From Holophagales bacterium (GTDB lineage: Bacteria; Acidobacteriota; Holophagae; Holophagales; Holophagaceae), in the NCBI GenBank assembly GCA_031281385.1, contig JAITFL010000070.1, positions 1 to 8,205 on the forward strand: 8,205 bases of DNA, read 5' to 3'. Positions 6,513 through 8,205 of this stretch are shown here, in pieces. The notes below the pieces were generated by a model. The model made no database searches. It saw only the letters and a program-made list of their open reading frames with translations, and was not told where the DNA came from. A program made the translations under genes and the position numbers. The first letter of the stretch is position 1. Each line of letters starts with the position of its first letter.

Positions 6513-7148
6513 TCAGCCTCTCTTGAAAAAACCTGCAAATTTGCCAACTATTCCGCCTGCCCCGGGCTTATCGGGGGGAGGCGCTTTCCTCGGCGCTGAA
6601 ACGCCCAGCGCCTTGGCCTTCTTTGCCATGCTTGCCGCCCTAGCCGGCATGTTGAGCACCGAGTACAGCTCCGCCAGTTTGGCGACGGCTCGCACGTTGT
6701 TTGGGTTGATGCGCGCAACTTCCTCGTACGCCCTTGTCCTGCTCTTTATGTCCCTCCCCGTCTCTTCTAGGGCTGTGGCATAGAGCAGACGGGCTTGCTC
6801 GGCCACTTCTGGAAACTGGAAGCAAAATTGGCTTAGGGAAATAGCAAGCTCATAGTTTTTTTGCGCGAATCCCCCTTGCGCCTCTAAAAGCCAGTCTTTG
6901 GGCGATTTAGTCGCTGGGGCGGGCGGCGCGGCAACGACAGGCGATGGTGCCACGTCGGGCAGCGCAACGGAGCCGTTCTTAATCTTGGCGTATGCCTCCG
7001 TGATCTCCCTAAAACGTTCTTCTGCGGCATTTTTTTCGGGCCCCGAAAATTTGTCGGGGTGCCAATTTTTCGCCAAGGCATGGTACGCTTCCCTAGCTTC
7101 GTCTTGTGACGCTGCTGGGCTTATCTGTAGGACTTCAAAAGGGTTCAT
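6513..7148 (-). CDS. J-domain protein with C-terminal TPR-like region
   Basis: Likely DnaK co-chaperone or scaffold rather than a true DnaJ (211 aa). Residues 2-58 are a J-domain: F-E-V-L-Q-I, the H-P-D catalytic tripeptide at 30-32, and the F-x-x-I-x-x-A-Y helix at 46-53. A Pro/Ala/Val-rich linker (about 62-82) leads to a helical region (about 84-183) with TPR-like spacing, such as A-x3-Y-E-E-V-A-R-I-N-P-N-N-x-x-A near 140-155. The tail is basic and hydrophobic (G-G-I-V-G-K-F-A-G-F-F-K-R). It lacks the Gly/Phe region, zinc-finger and substrate-binding domains of DnaJ. The frame can be read upstream to a TTG at 7322, but those residues do not resemble anything and run into gatA, so the ATG at 7148 is chosen. 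It is the first gene of the minus-strand array, 13 nt before the phosphatase. Its client is unknown. Confidence 0.87.
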   Translation of the reverse strand: MNPFEVLQISPAASQDEAREAYHALAKNWHPDKFSGPEKNAAEERFREITEAYAKIKNGSVALPDVAPSPVVAAPPAPATKSPKDWLLEAQGGFAQKNYELAISLSQFCFQFPEVAEQARLLYATALEETGRDIKSRTRAYEEVARINPNNVRAVAKLAELYSVLNMPARAASMAKKAKALGVSAPRKAPPPDKPGAGGIVGKFAGFFKRG

Positions 7149-7288
7149 CCAAATTTTCCGGGGAGGTCGGGACACACATTTTGACCATAGCGAAAGAATC
7201 AATAATACTATATTTTTGATACACTTGCTATAGAAACAGATTCCGTGCCAATTTTGGCGAATGGTTTCAGCCGATTTTGGGAGGGCGC
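7149..7288. promoter_or_regulatory. AT-rich divergent promoter region between the J-domain gene and gatA
   Basis: This 140-bp spacer separates two divergently transcribed genes, so it should hold the promoters of both gatA and the minus-strand pil-containing array. On the plus strand TTGACC (7181-7186) is followed after 17 bp by AATACT (7204-7209), a moderate sigma-70 match that would give a leader of about 70 nt before gatA. On the minus strand TATAGT (7212-7207) is a five-of-six -10 match toward the J-domain gene, without a convincing -35. The two overlap, so the promoters could interfere with each other. No operator-like repeat is obvious. Confidence 0.4.
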
Positions 7289-8205
7289 TTGAGCAACGCA
7301 GCCACTTTGAGAAAAAGCCCAATGGCCAGCCTAAGGGAGGGCCTGGGGGCCGGAGACCTTTCGGCGGAGTTCTTGGCGGCGCACAGCATAGAAAAAATTA
7401 GGCAGATGGACGGGGGGATAAACGCCATTAACTCCGAAATGGAAGACCTTGCCATGGGTTTGGCGAGAAAGGCCGACAAAAGACTGTCGGCCAAGGAGCC
7501 TGGCGCCCCGCTGCTGGGACTGCCGATAATAATAAAGGACAACATGGCGATCAAGGGCCAGCTATTGCAAAATGGCTCCATGATGTCCAAGGGCCTAAAG
7601 TCGCCCTACACAGCCACGGTAGTGGAAAGGCTCATGCGGGCCGGGGCCGTGCCCGTGGCCAGGGCCGCCATGGACGAGTTTGCCATGGGCTCCAGCGGGG
7701 AGCGCAACGCCTTTGGCCCTACTCGCAACCCTTGGAATACGAGCAAGGTCGCGGGGGGGAGCAGCTCTGGCTCGGCGGCTGCGGTTGCGGCGGGCTACGC
7801 CCATTTCGCCCTTGGCTCCGACACGGGCGGCTCGGTCAGGCTCCCTGCGGCCTTTTGCGGCATCTCAGCCTTAAGGCCAACTTATGGCGGCCTAAGCAGG
7901 TACGGCATAACTGCCATGGCCAGCTCGCTGGATCAGGTGGGCCCCATGGCCTCGCACGTGTCCGACCTCGCGCTGGGCATGTCGGTGATGGCAGGGATAG
8001 ACCCAATGGACTCCACATCTCTTGACCTGCCAGGGGCTGCCGAGTTAGCCAACCAAGACGGCCAAGAGCCTGCCTCGCTGAAGGGCACCAAGATAGGCTA
8101 TTTTTCGGGCGAAAGCGCCAAACCCCTGCAGCCAGCCCTCAAGCACTGCATCAAGGCCGTCGTCGCAGCCCTAGAAAAAAATGGCGCGGAGATCATTGAG
8201 ATAGA
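7289..8205 (+). CDS. gatA: Glutamyl-tRNA(Gln)/aspartyl-tRNA(Asn) amidotransferase subunit A (partial, 3' end beyond window)
   Basis: Amidase subunit of GatCAB, which releases ammonia from glutamine to convert mischarged Glu-tRNA(Gln) or Asp-tRNA(Asn). About 305 codons are present of the usual 480-500. The amidase-signature triad is intact: Lys in I-I-I-K-D-N (K83), the cis-Ser in A-G-G-S-S-S-G-S (S158) and the nucleophile in D-T-G-G-S-V-R (S182). M-D-E-F-A-M-G-S-S, P-T-Y-G and A-S-S-L-D-Q-V-G-P identify GatA rather than a generic amidase. I chose TTG at 7289 because a GGGAGGG ribosome binding site lies 4 nt upstream; the first ATG (7322) has none, but starting there would also leave the whole domain. 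Small departures: Leu replaces the usual Gln after G-S-V-R, and A-R-A-A-M replaces the usual G-K-x-N-M before D-E-F. No gatC lies upstream. Confidence 0.93.
   Translation, partial: MSNAATLRKSPMASLREGLGAGDLSAEFLAAHSIEKIRQMDGGINAINSEMEDLAMGLARKADKRLSAKEPGAPLLGLPIIIKDNMAIKGQLLQNGSMMSKGLKSPYTATVVERLMRAGAVPVARAAMDEFAMGSSGERNAFGPTRNPWNTSKVAGGSSSGSAAAVAAGYAHFALGSDTGGSVRLPAAFCGISALRPTYGGLSRYGITAMASSLDQVGPMASHVSDLALGMSVMAGIDPMDSTSLDLPGAAELANQDGQEPASLKGTKIGYFSGESAKPLQPALKHCIKAVVAALEKNGAEIIEI

Noticed and set aside
7149..7322. N-terminal extension of the J-domain protein to a TTG at 7322
   Set aside because: The extra 58 residues match nothing, overlap the start of gatA and cover the AT-rich promoter region; J-domains normally begin near the ATG at 7148.
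7267..7590. Minus-strand open frame opposite the start of gatA
   Set aside because: The plus strand encodes an unmistakable GatA here; the antisense frame looks like a shadow.
1..8205. CRISPR arrays, tRNA or rRNA genes and insertion sequences
   Set aside because: No regularly spaced direct repeats, no tRNA T-loop or cloverleaf pattern, and no transposase were seen on reading both strands.

Overview
The window comes from a diderm (Gram-negative) bacterium. It carries an almost complete type IV pilus alignment and secretin operon, pilMNOPQ, in the canonical order found in Proteobacteria, Myxococcota and Desulfobacterota-like lineages. Base composition is moderate, with frequent AGG/AGA Arg and ATA Ile codons. 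I cannot name the genus; a deltaproteobacterial-type lineage is an inference from the gene order and protein style only.

Layout. Positions 1-243 are a GC-rich, hairpin-rich stretch cut by the window edge. It has open frames on both strands and I cannot assign it. Positions 244-390 are an AT-richer spacer with a 12-bp perfect palindrome (267-278) and a candidate -10 box. Two tiny overlapping plus-strand genes follow: a 63-aa two-helix membrane protein (391-582) and a 70-aa six-cysteine zinc-ribbon-like protein (570-782). A 42-nt inverted repeat (783-824) exactly fills the gap between the stop codon of the second small gene and the convergent stop codon of pilQ.

From 7148 down to 825 everything is on the minus strand, read in the order J-domain/TPR protein, PP2C-type Ser/Thr phosphatase, pilM, pilN, pilO, pilP, pilQ. 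Gaps are small (13 nt between the J protein and the phosphatase, 78 nt between the phosphatase and pilM, 8 nt between pilN and pilO). The pairs pilM/N, pilO/P and pilP/Q overlap by ATGA, so this is very probably one transcription unit or two nested ones. PilM (cytoplasmic actin-like), PilN and PilO (inner-membrane), PilP (periplasmic) and PilQ (outer-membrane secretin) form the envelope-spanning complex through which the pilus fibre is extruded. The phosphatase and co-chaperone-like genes at the head of the unit suggest, but do not prove, that phosphorylation state and protein folding are linked to pilus assembly.

At the right edge, gatA (the amidase subunit of the Glu-tRNA(Gln)/Asp-tRNA(Asn) amidotransferase) is transcribed divergently from the J-domain gene and runs off the window. 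An AT-rich intergenic region between them probably carries both promoters. No gatC lies directly upstream of gatA.

Most of the window is recognisable core machinery. The parts that are not explained are the left-hand structured region, the two small overlapping genes, the competing hairpins before pilM, and a nine-base homopolymer inside pilP.
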